From: Granulosicoccus sp.
Lineage (GTDB): Bacteria > Pseudomonadota > Gammaproteobacteria > Granulosicoccales > Granulosicoccaceae
Assembly: GCA_023301795.1 (NCBI GenBank)
Contig: JALZVU010000150.1
Location: 1-32,561 of the forward strand
Direction: 5' to 3'
Length of the DNA stretch: 32,561 nucleotides
Below are positions 16,463 through 24,803 of the stretch, one piece after another (within the stretch, counting starts at the first letter, position 1; each line of letters begins with the position of its first letter). The notes under the pieces were generated by a model, which searched no databases, was not told the origin of the DNA, and saw only the letters and a program-made list of their open reading frames with translations. The position numbers were made by a program, and so were the translations under genes.

Positions 16463-16945
16463 TTACTGTTTTATGATTTCGGGTCGCATGCGGGCGAGTA
16501 TTGCTAGTAGTTTGTTCTGAGTAGTAACAGGTACCTTCTCGGCATCCATCGCTTGCATCAATGAGGCAGTCATCTGATTGAATTCACTGGATTGTATGTT
16601 CATTCCCCCGTGTGTTTTTGCCATGGTATCTCCAGTGTAGGTGCAAGGACCTCCTGACAAAAAACAAATATGCTCATTGAACATTCGATCGAATCGACCA
16701 ATATCGGTTTTTTCAAATCGAGCTCTTACGTGTCTATTGGCCGCAATCATTTTAATAAATCGGTGGCTTATAGCCTGAATACCCTCTTGGCCGCCCAGCT
16801 CCAAGTACAACTCATCTGAGGCAGGCGCTGAATGAGTACCCGGAGATGCTTTGGCCAATTTTGGGGCTGTTGAGCAAGCGCTTAATAACAGGCACAGCAT
16901 CATTAGCAAAGCGCCTGCTGTCTGGAGTTTGTATTTCTTATTCAT
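16463..16945 (-). CDS. Group 1 truncated hemoglobin with lipoprotein signal
   Basis: A 160-residue protein from the ATG at 16945. Residues 1-24 form a lipoprotein signal peptide ending in the lipobox LLSAC, so Cys 24 should be lipidated and the protein held in the cell envelope. The remainder is a truncated globin: YLELGGQEGIQAI starts helix A, FLSGGPCTYTG is the EF-region signature, and His 112 in THGGMNI is the likely proximal heme ligand, followed by F-helix residues. Most truncated hemoglobins are cytoplasmic and handle oxygen or nitric oxide; an exported one is unusual. Its start overlaps the stop of the DUF3034 gene as ATGA, making it the last gene of the four-gene operon. Confidence 0.88.
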   Translation of the reverse strand: MNKKYKLQTAGALLMMLCLLLSACSTAPKLAKASPGTHSAPASDELYLELGGQEGIQAISHRFIKMIAANRHVRARFEKTDIGRFDRMFNEHICFLSGGPCTYTGDTMAKTHGGMNIQSSEFNQMTASLMQAMDAEKVPVTTQNKLLAILARMRPEIIKQ

Positions 16946-17859
16946 TGGCTTATTTGCACAGATAGTTGGAGTCCACTCTGGTCGTCGAATCCGGCGATTG
17001 AACCGAGGCTTGCCCAAGACAGGACCATCGATAGGCGTTTGTTCGGAAACCAGCCAACGAACACATCGCGCCAGTCATCTTCTTTTGCAAAACTCAGGTT
17101 GTCTGGTTTTTGTCGGTATTCTGCGCCGACCACCCAGTGACGGTTAATGAACACACCGGCGCTGAGCTCCACCACGGGCTCGTGATCACGGTTCAGATCC
17201 CCGCCGAAGCCCATTAGTCCAATTTGATTGGCGCGTGTGGCGCGCAAGGTTCCGTTGATGAATAAGGAACGATTAAATGGCCCGTTAAGCCACAGCTTAC
17301 TTGCGGCCAGATAAAAATCGACATCGCTGTTATCTACAGCACTGACGCTTTGGGGAATGGTGAATGTGGTGTTGCGTTTGTATTGTATGCCCAGAGAAAC
17401 TTGTGGAATGTGGGTATAGATCAGATCGCCTGCCAGCCGCAATTTTACTCCAAAGACATTTTGTTCCAGTTCTTCACTGGCTGCTACGCTATCAATATCA
17501 AAGCGTTGTCGGGCGGCCGAAAATTCTACACGGTTACCTAGGTTGTACGACACCGCTAGAGTGCTAAAGTCAAAGTCGTCCAAAACGAGATGGCTAACAG
17601 CGGCAGCTCCCCCTTTCTGGTCTTCATCGGCATAGCCTGAAAGAATTGCCCAAGGAACAATACCACCGCCCGCACTGCCCTCTATACTGGTGGCGCCACC
17701 AGTGGCTATTATGCGTGCATTGTTGTTGGCTGCTGCCTGGGTGCTTAGTAAAACGGTGGCAACGCTCAAGACAACGCCTATGAGCTGTGCCTGAAATCGC
17801 ACACATGTTGTTTGTCTGGCAATAACGCACCTCCCGACACTGTCGGTTTCTGTGTTCAT
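16942..17859 (-). CDS. DUF3034 family exported protein
   Basis: A 305-residue protein from the ATG at 17859, preceded by GGTAGAG. A signal peptide with a long polar n-region is visible (hydrophobic LIGVVLSVATVLLS, cleavage near AAA). The mature part begins RIIATGGATSIEGSAGGG, a Gly-rich start typical of DUF3034, then shows alternating hydrophobic strands (for example FSTLAVSYNLG, WVVGAEYRQKP) that suggest an outer-membrane beta barrel. The C-terminus does not end in an aromatic residue, so barrel insertion is not certain. An in-frame start at 17931 would overlap the upstream gene. It lies 19 bases after the GGDEF/EAL gene and overlaps the globin gene. Confidence 0.78.
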   Translation of the reverse strand: MNTETDSVGRCVIARQTTCVRFQAQLIGVVLSVATVLLSTQAAANNNARIIATGGATSIEGSAGGGIVPWAILSGYADEDQKGGAAAVSHLVLDDFDFSTLAVSYNLGNRVEFSAARQRFDIDSVAASEELEQNVFGVKLRLAGDLIYTHIPQVSLGIQYKRNTTFTIPQSVSAVDNSDVDFYLAASKLWLNGPFNRSLFINGTLRATRANQIGLMGFGGDLNRDHEPVVELSAGVFINRHWVVGAEYRQKPDNLSFAKEDDWRDVFVGWFPNKRLSMVLSWASLGSIAGFDDQSGLQLSVQISQ

Positions 17860-17878
17860 AGGGCGTATCTCTACCTTG

Positions 17879-20227
17879 TCAGGCTGCATCGGCCGAAGAG
17901 TTCGGATAGCGGTCAATCCACCATGCCTCAAAATCTGCTGCGGGTAATGGTTTTGAAATGAGATACCCCTGCACTACGTCATTGCCTAGTGTATCCAGTA
18001 AATCCCATTCCGCTTGTGTTTCTACGCCTTCGGTAATGACCGTTAACCCTATGCTGTGGCCAAGATCTATAATGGCTTTGATGATCTTGGCTTTGGGAGT
18101 CTCGGGTTCAATATCAATTACAAACGCACGATCTATTTTTAGCTCATCAATAGGTAGATCTTTAAGCTTTGCCAGTGAAGAGTATCCTGTGCCAAAATCA
18201 TCGATGGAGATTGTGATACCGATAGATCGCATACGTTTTAGCGTAGTCAGTGCTTGCTGTGTGTCTCTTAGCATGGCGCTTTCCGTGACTTCTACAATAA
18301 GTTGTGTAGGGGCTACCTTGTGCGTGTCGAGCAGGTACTCGATGCGTGGCAACAGTGATTCATCTTGCAAATCCAGTGCCGACAAGTTAACCGCCGCTTT
18401 GAGGTGAATGCCTCGCTGATTCCACGTGCTAACCTGCGCAATGACGGCATTGAGCACCCATTGAGACAGCATGCCGATGTTGCCTGATTGTTCCGCCAGT
18501 CCAATGAATTCATCAGGTGCCATAAACCCATGCACAGGATGTATCCATCTAACCAGTGCTTCAACACTTGTTGTAGCGCCGGTAGACATGTTTATCTTTG
18601 GCTGAAAATGCAGTAATAACTGATCTTGCTTTACAGCTATTTTCAAATCAGCAACGATAGACAACCGGCGAATATAGATTTCGTCAGTGCCTTCTTTGTA
18701 CCTACTGGCAAGCAAGTTCTTTTCACGTGCGCCGGCCAAAGCAATACTGGCTCTGCGAAGTGCATCAGTGGTATTGTCTGCATCCTCGGGTACTCCTATA
18801 ACCCCTGCACTTACATCGGGTGTTACCTCTGCCTGGTCGAGCTGTACTGCGCGTGTAAGAGATTTAATAAGCGTTTCTGCGTAACTGATACTGTCTGACA
18901 TTCGCAGGTCAGGGCATATCAGTAGAAACTCGTCCGTGGAGATTCGTGCTACAAATTGCGTATCTTTGCTGATGTCTTTAAGTCGATTCGCTAGTTCCTT
19001 GATCACTGATTCCCCAACCGCATACCCTAGGGTCTCTACAATCTGTCGGTATCGGTTTATGCCAAACAGAAGCAATGACACATTGCACGGGTTTGTTTCT
19101 GCAATCATCTTGCTCAGAACATCTTGGGCGTGACGTAGATTTGGTAGCTCAGTGAGTTCGTCAAATAATGCCTTGTGAAGAATGGTGGCTTCGCGCTCTG
19201 CGATACCCAGTTGCATTTCATCGAATACACCGATCAGTTGACCAAATTCATCACCGCGCTGTGAGTCTAGTGTGGTCGTCAATACTGTCTGGTAGTCACC
19301 GTTTCGAATACGCACTGCAGCGGCTGCCAGTAATTTTACTGGGCGAGTAACGCCCTTGGCAAACCAAGATCCCAAGCCCAGTACCAGTACAAGACTTAGT
19401 GCCATATAATAGAGCAGGTGTAGACGGACCTTATAATAGCCGTCCATCGCTTCACTGAGTGAGGTGTGTAGCACGGCTACTACAGGCGATGGCGCTGAGC
19501 CCAGTGTTACTCGCGCAGTCAGGAACTGGTAATTTTCAATAGTGACAACTTGCCCGTGATCCGATTGTTGCAACGTGTGCCTTGCTAAAGGCAGGTCATT
19601 TTGTTGGGTTTTTGTGAGCGAGGAGCCAAAAAATATGGGTGTTCGCTGTTCTTTTGCGAAAGTGACGTGCATGCCAACCTGATTGGAGAATCCCTGAGCT
19701 ACATCGCTATCTAGTGAGAAGCCCAATACAAGCCAGCCGATAGTTAGTGGTGCTTTGATAGGCACAACCACGACTTGTCGTGCGATACCGTCGAGCACTA
19801 AAGTGTCTGCGCTGATTCCCTCAGATTCATTTTTTTCAAGTAGGCTCTGGTACTTCTTCAGATCCAGTGCTGTGGCTGTAGTGTTACCGATTTGCTGACC
19901 TTGCAACGTAATGAACGTTGCAAGGTCAGCATCAATCCTATCAAGGTTGTTGTCTAACGCTGATTGAATGGTTGTTGTATCGCCGCTGGCGATAGTTGAA
20001 CGAAATCCGAAATCAGCAGCAAGCACTTCTGCGCTGGTTTGCAGCAGATCGACTCGGCGTTGGGCAAGCTGTGCAACGAGTGTTGTTCCGGCAGTCAGGC
20101 TATTGCGTAGCTGGCTCTTGACATCGTTGCCTATCGTTGTGAGCACCACAGATAAATTTACCAACTGCACGAGCAATAGCAGCGCAGAGAGCATCAAGAG
20201 CACACGATGATAGAACGTGAATTTCAT
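17879..20227 (-). CDS. Membrane GGDEF/EAL protein, probable c-di-GMP phosphodiesterase
   Basis: A 782-residue signalling protein. Order: membrane span (about 8-30), periplasmic sensor domain of about 240 residues, second span (271-290), HAMP (290-345), GGDEF (about 355-505) and EAL (about 525-775). The GGDEF site reads STDEF (430-434), so cyclase activity is doubtful. The EAL site is intact: Glu 556 in EAL, Asn 614, Glu 646, Asp 676 and Asp 677 in DDFGTGYSS, Lys 697, Glu 733 and Gln 753. The likely output is hydrolysis of c-di-GMP under control of an envelope signal; the degenerate domain may bind GTP as a regulator. It lies 12 bases after the cupredoxin gene and 19 bases before the DUF3034 gene. 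Confidence 0.93.
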   Translation of the reverse strand: MKFTFYHRVLLMLSALLLLVQLVNLSVVLTTIGNDVKSQLRNSLTAGTTLVAQLAQRRVDLLQTSAEVLAADFGFRSTIASGDTTTIQSALDNNLDRIDADLATFITLQGQQIGNTTATALDLKKYQSLLEKNESEGISADTLVLDGIARQVVVVPIKAPLTIGWLVLGFSLDSDVAQGFSNQVGMHVTFAKEQRTPIFFGSSLTKTQQNDLPLARHTLQQSDHGQVVTIENYQFLTARVTLGSAPSPVVAVLHTSLSEAMDGYYKVRLHLLYYMALSLVLVLGLGSWFAKGVTRPVKLLAAAAVRIRNGDYQTVLTTTLDSQRGDEFGQLIGVFDEMQLGIAEREATILHKALFDELTELPNLRHAQDVLSKMIAETNPCNVSLLLFGINRYRQIVETLGYAVGESVIKELANRLKDISKDTQFVARISTDEFLLICPDLRMSDSISYAETLIKSLTRAVQLDQAEVTPDVSAGVIGVPEDADNTTDALRRASIALAGAREKNLLASRYKEGTDEIYIRRLSIVADLKIAVKQDQLLLHFQPKINMSTGATTSVEALVRWIHPVHGFMAPDEFIGLAEQSGNIGMLSQWVLNAVIAQVSTWNQRGIHLKAAVNLSALDLQDESLLPRIEYLLDTHKVAPTQLIVEVTESAMLRDTQQALTTLKRMRSIGITISIDDFGTGYSSLAKLKDLPIDELKIDRAFVIDIEPETPKAKIIKAIIDLGHSIGLTVITEGVETQAEWDLLDTLGNDVVQGYLISKPLPAADFEAWWIDRYPNSSADAA

Positions 20228-20239
20228 AGCGTGCGGTGG

Positions 20240-20962
20240 TTAGTTGCCAAACAGTGATTGAAGAGGATGGGCCGCTTTGATATCGGGGGCAGCTTGCATC
20301 TTCGTTGTCACTTGGAGTATTTTGCGACTATCGCCGGCGTCGATAGTAATTGGCTGACGGTTAATTCGCATGCCCAGATCCGGGTGCCAGACTTGCAATT
20401 CGTAGTCGCCTGGTGTTATGCCATTGAATGAGATCGCTCCATTGGCATCTGATGTTTCGAACAGCGGCGTATCGACCACACGCAGGTAGCCAATCATGCC
20501 GTCGTGGATGTTGCAGCCCAGCACAACAACGCCTTCATGCTCGAAGGTTTGCTCGCCTGTTGATTCGCCATGATAGAGCTTTAGTTCGAAGGCATTAGGG
20601 TGTGAGAAGGAATAGACATGGTGGCGAACGTCATCCTGATTGGGGAATTCTACGATGGTGCCGCTTTGCACTGCCAATACCCCGGGAGCAAATTGCAACT
20701 GTTTCTGATCCATTATGCTGATGGGCCGTTGCAGCGGCAGCCCAGCGGTGAGGCTTGGAGAATGCAATGAGACTACAACGTGTTCCAGAATGCGTCCAGA
20801 GCTGTCAACCGTTGTAAGCATCAGATTGCCAGCACTGTTGTTCGCATTTGCCGGAACGCTGCTCATTGCCAGTGCCGTGAGCACGCTTAGATGGCTGAGT
20901 ACTCTGATGGCGCGTTGCTGCCAGTTGAGTTGCTTGTCGGGCTTTTCAATTAACTTGCTCAT
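20240..20962 (-). CDS. Periplasmic cupredoxin-like protein (methylamine utilisation-like)
   Basis: A 240-residue exported protein; the hydrophobic segment ends at about residue 40 (PANA). The central domain looks like a plastocyanin: EFPNQDDVRHHVYSFS gives a candidate His ligand (114 or 115), and LGCNIHDGMIGYL gives Cys 150, His 153 and Met 156 in the spacing of a type 1 copper site. A C-terminal beta domain (about 165-220, with GITPGDYELQVWHPDL) resembles carboxypeptidase regulatory domains. Database entries for such proteins are often named methylamine utilisation proteins, but no methylamine dehydrogenase genes are here. First gene of the operon; probably a copper electron carrier or copper/redox sensor partner for the membrane GGDEF/EAL protein. 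Confidence 0.82.
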   Translation of the reverse strand: MSKLIEKPDKQLNWQQRAIRVLSHLSVLTALAMSSVPANANNSAGNLMLTTVDSSGRILEHVVVSLHSPSLTAGLPLQRPISIMDQKQLQFAPGVLAVQSGTIVEFPNQDDVRHHVYSFSHPNAFELKLYHGESTGEQTFEHEGVVVLGCNIHDGMIGYLRVVDTPLFETSDANGAISFNGITPGDYELQVWHPDLGMRINRQPITIDAGDSRKILQVTTKMQAAPDIKAAHPLQSLFGN

Positions 20963-21027
20963 GCCATGCTATCGGCCATAAGTTCTGAATTCGTAGTTGA
21001 ATATGTATCAGCAGTTTTAGGTACTGC

Positions 21028-21043
21028 ATTCATCTTTATGAAT
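21028..21043. promoter_or_regulatory. Palindrome, candidate LysR-type operator
   Basis: ATTCAT-CTTT-ATGAAT is an exact 6+4+6 palindrome 66 bases upstream of the cupredoxin start. Its place in a divergent region beside a LysR gene makes it a candidate binding site for that regulator. The half-site spacing is not an ideal T-N11-A LysR box. Confidence 0.4.
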
Positions 21044-21158
21044 AAAAATATCTCGTTTGGTATCTCGCCTATTTTGCGGAGTCAGTTTCGATTCCCATAT
21101 TTATTAAACTATTGATATTAAAGAATAAATAACCAATATTATTGAAAAGCAGCACTAT

Positions 21159-21187
21159 TTGAATAACTGTCGGAAAATATTTATAGT
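21159..21187 (+). promoter_or_regulatory. Sigma-70 promoter for NhaR-like gene
   Basis: TTGAAT (21159-21164), a 17-base spacer and TATAGT (21182-21187) match the consensus at 4 of 6 and 5 of 6 positions. Transcription would begin near 21194, leaving a leader of about 125 bases before the chosen start codon. Confidence 0.6.
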
Positions 21188-21319
21188 GCGAAAATATCGG
21201 TCTCTGAGAGCCAAATGCTCGTAAAAACCGTAGTATTTGATGACATAACTAAACACTTTCCGATTGTGTATCAGGCCACCAGGAAGAGGCCGAGATCACC
21301 CAACAGGTCTTATTTACTA

Positions 21320-22216
21320 ATGCGACATCTGAATTACAATCATCTTCTGTATTTTTACACCGTGGCCCGTGAGGGCAGCGTGGCGCGTGCAGCAAAAGTG
21401 CTTCATTTGACACCCCAAACCGTCAGCGGTCAGATAAAACTGCTGGAAGATGTCATCGGTGAGCCACTTTTTCTCCGGGTTGGGCGAGGCTTGACCTTGT
21501 CTGATACAGGCCGAGTCGTGCAGACCTACGCCGACGAAATATTTTCTGTGGGTACTGCCCTTGCGCAGCGTCTGCAAAGCACCTCAGAGCAAAGTATCCG
21601 TGAGTTACGCGTCGGAATAGTGGATTCTTTCCCCAAACTGGTGGCCTGTAAACTTCTGGGCGTATCGTTGGGCTCAGAAACTCCTGCCAAGCTTTCGTGC
21701 TCTGAAGGCAAGCTTGAATCGTTGCTTGCCGACTTGTCAGTGCACAAACTCGATCTTGTACTCTCTGACCGCTTGGTGCCCACTGAGTTGAATGTTCGTG
21801 CCTATAACCATTCTTTGGGTACGAGCAAACTGGGATTTTTTGCGCCTCAGAAATGGACAGAGGATCTCGCTGTTGACTTTCCTCAGTGCCTTTCCCGAGT
21901 ACCTGTGCTCATGCCTGATTCCTCGTCAGCATTGCGGCGCAGTCTGGATCATTGGTTCGATGAGCATGAAATAACACCCAAAATTGTGGCTGAATTTGAC
22001 GACAGTGCGCTGATGAAAACATTCGGCGAAGCTGGGCTGGGAGCATTTCCTGCTCCAGTTGTCATCGCTGATGACGTGATCAGATGTTTTCATGCTCGGC
22101 AGATTGGCACCATTGACGGTGTAACTGAAACGTTCACCGCCATATCGCCACAACGAAGGTTGCGCCACCCATCAGTACTGAGTATCGCTGAGAAGGCTCA
22201 TCAGGTATTGGGTTGA
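21320..22216 (+). CDS. NhaR-like LysR-family regulator
   Basis: A 299-residue LysR regulator from the ATG at 21320, giving the family start MRHLNYNHLLYFYTVAREGS. The helix-turn-helix includes AAKVLHLTPQTVSGQIKLLE. This N-terminal sequence is very close to the NhaR subgroup, known in E. coli for sodium-responsive control of nhaA and of the pga biofilm operon. The effector domain has LRVGIVDSFPKLVA and GEAGLGAFPAP. An in-frame ATG at 21215 adds 35 residues with no family match. It is divergent from the cupredoxin/GGDEF-EAL/DUF3034/globin operon and is the obvious candidate regulator of it; no nhaA is in the window. Confidence 0.87.
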   Translation: MRHLNYNHLLYFYTVAREGSVARAAKVLHLTPQTVSGQIKLLEDVIGEPLFLRVGRGLTLSDTGRVVQTYADEIFSVGTALAQRLQSTSEQSIRELRVGIVDSFPKLVACKLLGVSLGSETPAKLSCSEGKLESLLADLSVHKLDLVLSDRLVPTELNVRAYNHSLGTSKLGFFAPQKWTEDLAVDFPQCLSRVPVLMPDSSSALRRSLDHWFDEHEITPKIVAEFDDSALMKTFGEAGLGAFPAPVVIADDVIRCFHARQIGTIDGVTETFTAISPQRRLRHPSVLSIAEKAHQVLG

Positions 22217-22333
22217 TATCTTATTGTCTTATCATACAAAAAAGTAATGTCGGTGCAATACCCTCTATAGCTGTAGTGTCAATACTCGAAGAGAAGCAAG
22301 CTTGCACGCTGCGTGCTGTACTCTGTCTACTTG

Positions 22334-22354
22334 GGCAGCACACAAGGTGCTGCC
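22334..22354 (+). other. Hairpin in leader of the response regulator
   Basis: GGCAGCAC (22334-22341) and its exact complement GTGCTGCC (22347-22354) enclose a 5-base loop. No T-run follows, so it is not a typical terminator; it may be a leftover end of the upstream LysR transcript or a leader structure 41 bases before the next start codon. Confidence 0.45.
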
Positions 22355-22395
22355 TGAGTCGTTGTATCACCCATTGGTAAATTACGGAAGATCCC

Positions 22396-23073
22396 ATGCA
22401 CATACTGCTTGTCGAGGACGACACTCATACAGCTGATTACGCTGCCCGAGGTTTCAAAGAAGCAGGGCATGTTGTTGATGTGCTGGCTGACGGTAAGCAG
22501 GCAATGATTCAGTGTTTGCAAACTGAATACGATGTGCTGGTTATAGATCGTATGCTGCCGGGGATGGACGGCTTGTCGATGGTCAAGAGCTTACGAGCTT
22601 CAGGTAACAAGTCGCCGGTAATATTTTTGACAGCTGTGTCAGGTGTGGACGATCGAGTTGCAGGTCTGGAGGCAGGTGCGGATGACTATCTCACCAAGCC
22701 GTTTGCATTCTCCGAGCTTCTTGCACGGGTAAATGCTTTGGGGCGGCGGCCTGTAACCTCTGTTGAGAACACGCATATCCAAGTGTCCGATCTGTATCTT
22801 GATTTGCTGGCACGAACGGCCAAGCGCGGTAATCAGCCAATTGAACTACAGCCTCGTGAATTCACGTTGCTTGAGGTGCTAATGCGTAATGAGGGGCGCG
22901 TGGTCAGTCGTACCATGTTGCTTGAGCAGGTGTGGGATTTTCACTTTGATCCAAAAACCAGCGTTGTTGAAACACACATCAGCCGACTACGAAGCAAGAT
23001 AGATAAACCCTTTCCTGTGCCCCTGCTGCATACCGTCAGAAATCTGGGCTACAGCTTGCATGCTCCGCGTTAG
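22396..23073 (+). CDS. OmpR/PhoB-family response regulator
   Basis: A 225-residue two-component regulator. The receiver domain (1-115) has the acidic pocket Asp 8 and Asp 9, phosphorylation site Asp 51 in VIDRMLPGMDG, Thr 79 and Lys 101 in LTKPFAFSELLAR. The winged-helix DNA-binding domain (about 125-222) shows LQPREFTLLEVLMRNEG and the recognition helix with SVVETHISRLRSKID. Similarity in length and motifs is to the CopR/CzcR/QseB group. GGAAGA precedes the ATG. It is followed after 41 bases by a sensor kinase gene, clearly its partner. The signal is unknown; metals are a fair guess given the group. Confidence 0.94.
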   Translation: MHILLVEDDTHTADYAARGFKEAGHVVDVLADGKQAMIQCLQTEYDVLVIDRMLPGMDGLSMVKSLRASGNKSPVIFLTAVSGVDDRVAGLEAGADDYLTKPFAFSELLARVNALGRRPVTSVENTHIQVSDLYLDLLARTAKRGNQPIELQPREFTLLEVLMRNEGRVVSRTMLLEQVWDFHFDPKTSVVETHISRLRSKIDKPFPVPLLHTVRNLGYSLHAPR

Positions 23074-23114
23074 AAGCGGCATTAGATAATCTTGGTTTTT
23101 AGTCGGGCAATATC

Positions 23115-24653
23115 ATGGCAACACACGCTAACACCCTGAGTACACCGAATCGATCGACTGATGACTATGCAGATTCATGCGTTGGGCGCGGGCTGACCAC
23201 ACCTGAAGTGCACACTGAGCAAGAATCGTTTTGTGAAGATTCCAAGGCGCAGTGCCTGAAGCGCTATATGTGCGATCGTTTCCAGATTCTTCGCAGCACA
23301 CCGTTTAGACTTGGGATGATGTTCTGGTTGCTTTTTACCCTGTGTTTCGGGCTTGGGTTGTTTGTATTTTACCAGTCACTTCAAGAGCGGTTACTGAACA
23401 GGATTGATGCATCAATTTCTGAACACTTCGATAGCACTGAGAAAATGTATTCGAAATACGGTCTTGAATCTGTTATTGAGTTGACCGGCGCTACATCCAG
23501 CTCACCGATGGCGACGGCCATGGGTTTTTATTTATCGACCCCTGAAGGGATCAGACTTGCGGGCAATGTCCCGGTTTCTGCCACCGCAATGGGGTGGAAT
23601 ATTGTGTCAGGTGAAAATATCGGGCTTGAAAACGATTCGAGTAGTTACCGGTTTCTAACCAGAGAGCTCGGAGGCAACGTTCTGTCCGTGGGGCGAAGTC
23701 TAGATGATCTGATGGAGTTGCGTAGTATCGCGCTGAATTGCGTGTTGTGGATGCTGGCAATATCTACAGTTTTGGCATTGGGCGTCGCCTGGCTGTTTTC
23801 GCAACGCATTCAGGAGCGTATCAGTCATATTTCAGATGCACTAAGCAAGGTAGCATCAGGCAATCTGGTCGTCCGACTCCCGGTAAGTTCAGCAGATGAT
23901 GATATTGATGTGTTGTCTGGTCAGATAAATACATCGCTGGACAGGCTTAAGCATACAGTTGACGGCATGCGGCAGGTGAGTACTGATATTGCCCACGATC
24001 TAAAAACCCCATTAAATCGACTCTTTATCACGATAGACGATGCGGCAACCAAAAGTCGCGCAGGTCAGTGTGTTGGAAACGATCTGGACGGTGCGTTGAA
24101 GGAAGCGCAGGCGATCAACGGCACGTTTGAGGCGCTATTACGCATTGCTCAGATTGAGGCTGGCGCTAAAAAATCCCAGTTCAAAACCCTGGATCTCAAA
24201 GATGTGCTTGAGACAGCAGCAGAAGTCTATCTGCCGGTCATAGAGGAAAACGGGCAGCATCTGGACGTCGATCTCCAGTCTGGCGGCAATGGTCATTCTT
24301 TGCCGTTGTTCGGAGATCGGAATCTGTTACTGCAGTTAGTGGTTAATATTATTGAAAACAGTGTCAATCATTGTGCTCCGGGAACACGCTTGCGTATCGC
24401 GGGAGGAGAGGACGAAGGGATGGTATGGCTCCAGATAGCGGATACAGGATTGGGCATTCCTGCTAATGAGCGCGAAAAAGTATTTCAGCGTCTGTATCGA
24501 CTGGAACGCAGTCGCACAACCCAAGGTACCGGGCTTGGCTTAAGTATGGTGAAGGCAATTGCTGATCTTCACTGCGGTACTCTTTATCTAGATGACAACA
24601 AGCCAGGTCTAGTTACCACTATTCGGTTTTCCAATAACCGTCCGGCTGAATAG
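23115..24653 (+). CDS. Sensor histidine kinase
   Basis: A 512-residue membrane kinase that partners the upstream response regulator. Two membrane spans (about 66-87 and 206-228) flank a periplasmic domain of about 115 residues. Then come HAMP (about 229-282), the dimerisation/phosphotransfer domain with His 294 in DIAHDLKTPLNRL, and the ATPase domain with an N box NIIENSVNH, G1 DTGLGIP (443-449) and G2 GTGLGLS (471-477). The first 60 residues before the first span are polar and not family-like; the true start could be later, for example the ATG at 23268. No strong Shine-Dalgarno sequence is seen at 23115. Confidence 0.92.
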   Translation: MATHANTLSTPNRSTDDYADSCVGRGLTTPEVHTEQESFCEDSKAQCLKRYMCDRFQILRSTPFRLGMMFWLLFTLCFGLGLFVFYQSLQERLLNRIDASISEHFDSTEKMYSKYGLESVIELTGATSSSPMATAMGFYLSTPEGIRLAGNVPVSATAMGWNIVSGENIGLENDSSSYRFLTRELGGNVLSVGRSLDDLMELRSIALNCVLWMLAISTVLALGVAWLFSQRIQERISHISDALSKVASGNLVVRLPVSSADDDIDVLSGQINTSLDRLKHTVDGMRQVSTDIAHDLKTPLNRLFITIDDAATKSRAGQCVGNDLDGALKEAQAINGTFEALLRIAQIEAGAKKSQFKTLDLKDVLETAAEVYLPVIEENGQHLDVDLQSGGNGHSLPLFGDRNLLLQLVVNIIENSVNHCAPGTRLRIAGGEDEGMVWLQIADTGLGIPANEREKVFQRLYRLERSRTTQGTGLGLSMVKAIADLHCGTLYLDDNKPGLVTTIRFSNNRPAE

Positions 24654-24803
24654 CGCCGACAGTCTGCGAGACCATAGATGGCCCCGCAGGACCAGTAGAG
24701 CGAGCGTGATGTTAATTTTACTATGCAGCTTCGTAAAGCCCGTGGTTTGTTCACGCCCGCTATTGCCTGATTGGGCTTGCCTTGCCTGCTGACAATTCAA
24801 GGT

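Larger units (their letters stand above)
20963..21319. other. AT-rich divergent regulatory region
   Basis: These 357 bases separate the cupredoxin operon (minus) from the NhaR-like gene (plus). They are markedly more AT-rich than the surrounding genes. They contain a palindrome at 21028-21043 and a good plus-strand promoter at 21159-21187. I found no clear promoter boxes for the minus-strand operon and no RNA gene. Confidence 0.65.

Noticed and set aside
22221-22424. 67-residue minus-strand frame between the LysR and response-regulator genes
   Set aside because: Low-complexity composition, overlaps the start of the response regulator, no ribosome-binding site.
24609-24800. 63-residue minus-strand frame after the histidine kinase
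   Set aside because: Overlaps the kinase 3' end and has no protein-like pattern; the 150-base gap there shows no clear terminator either.
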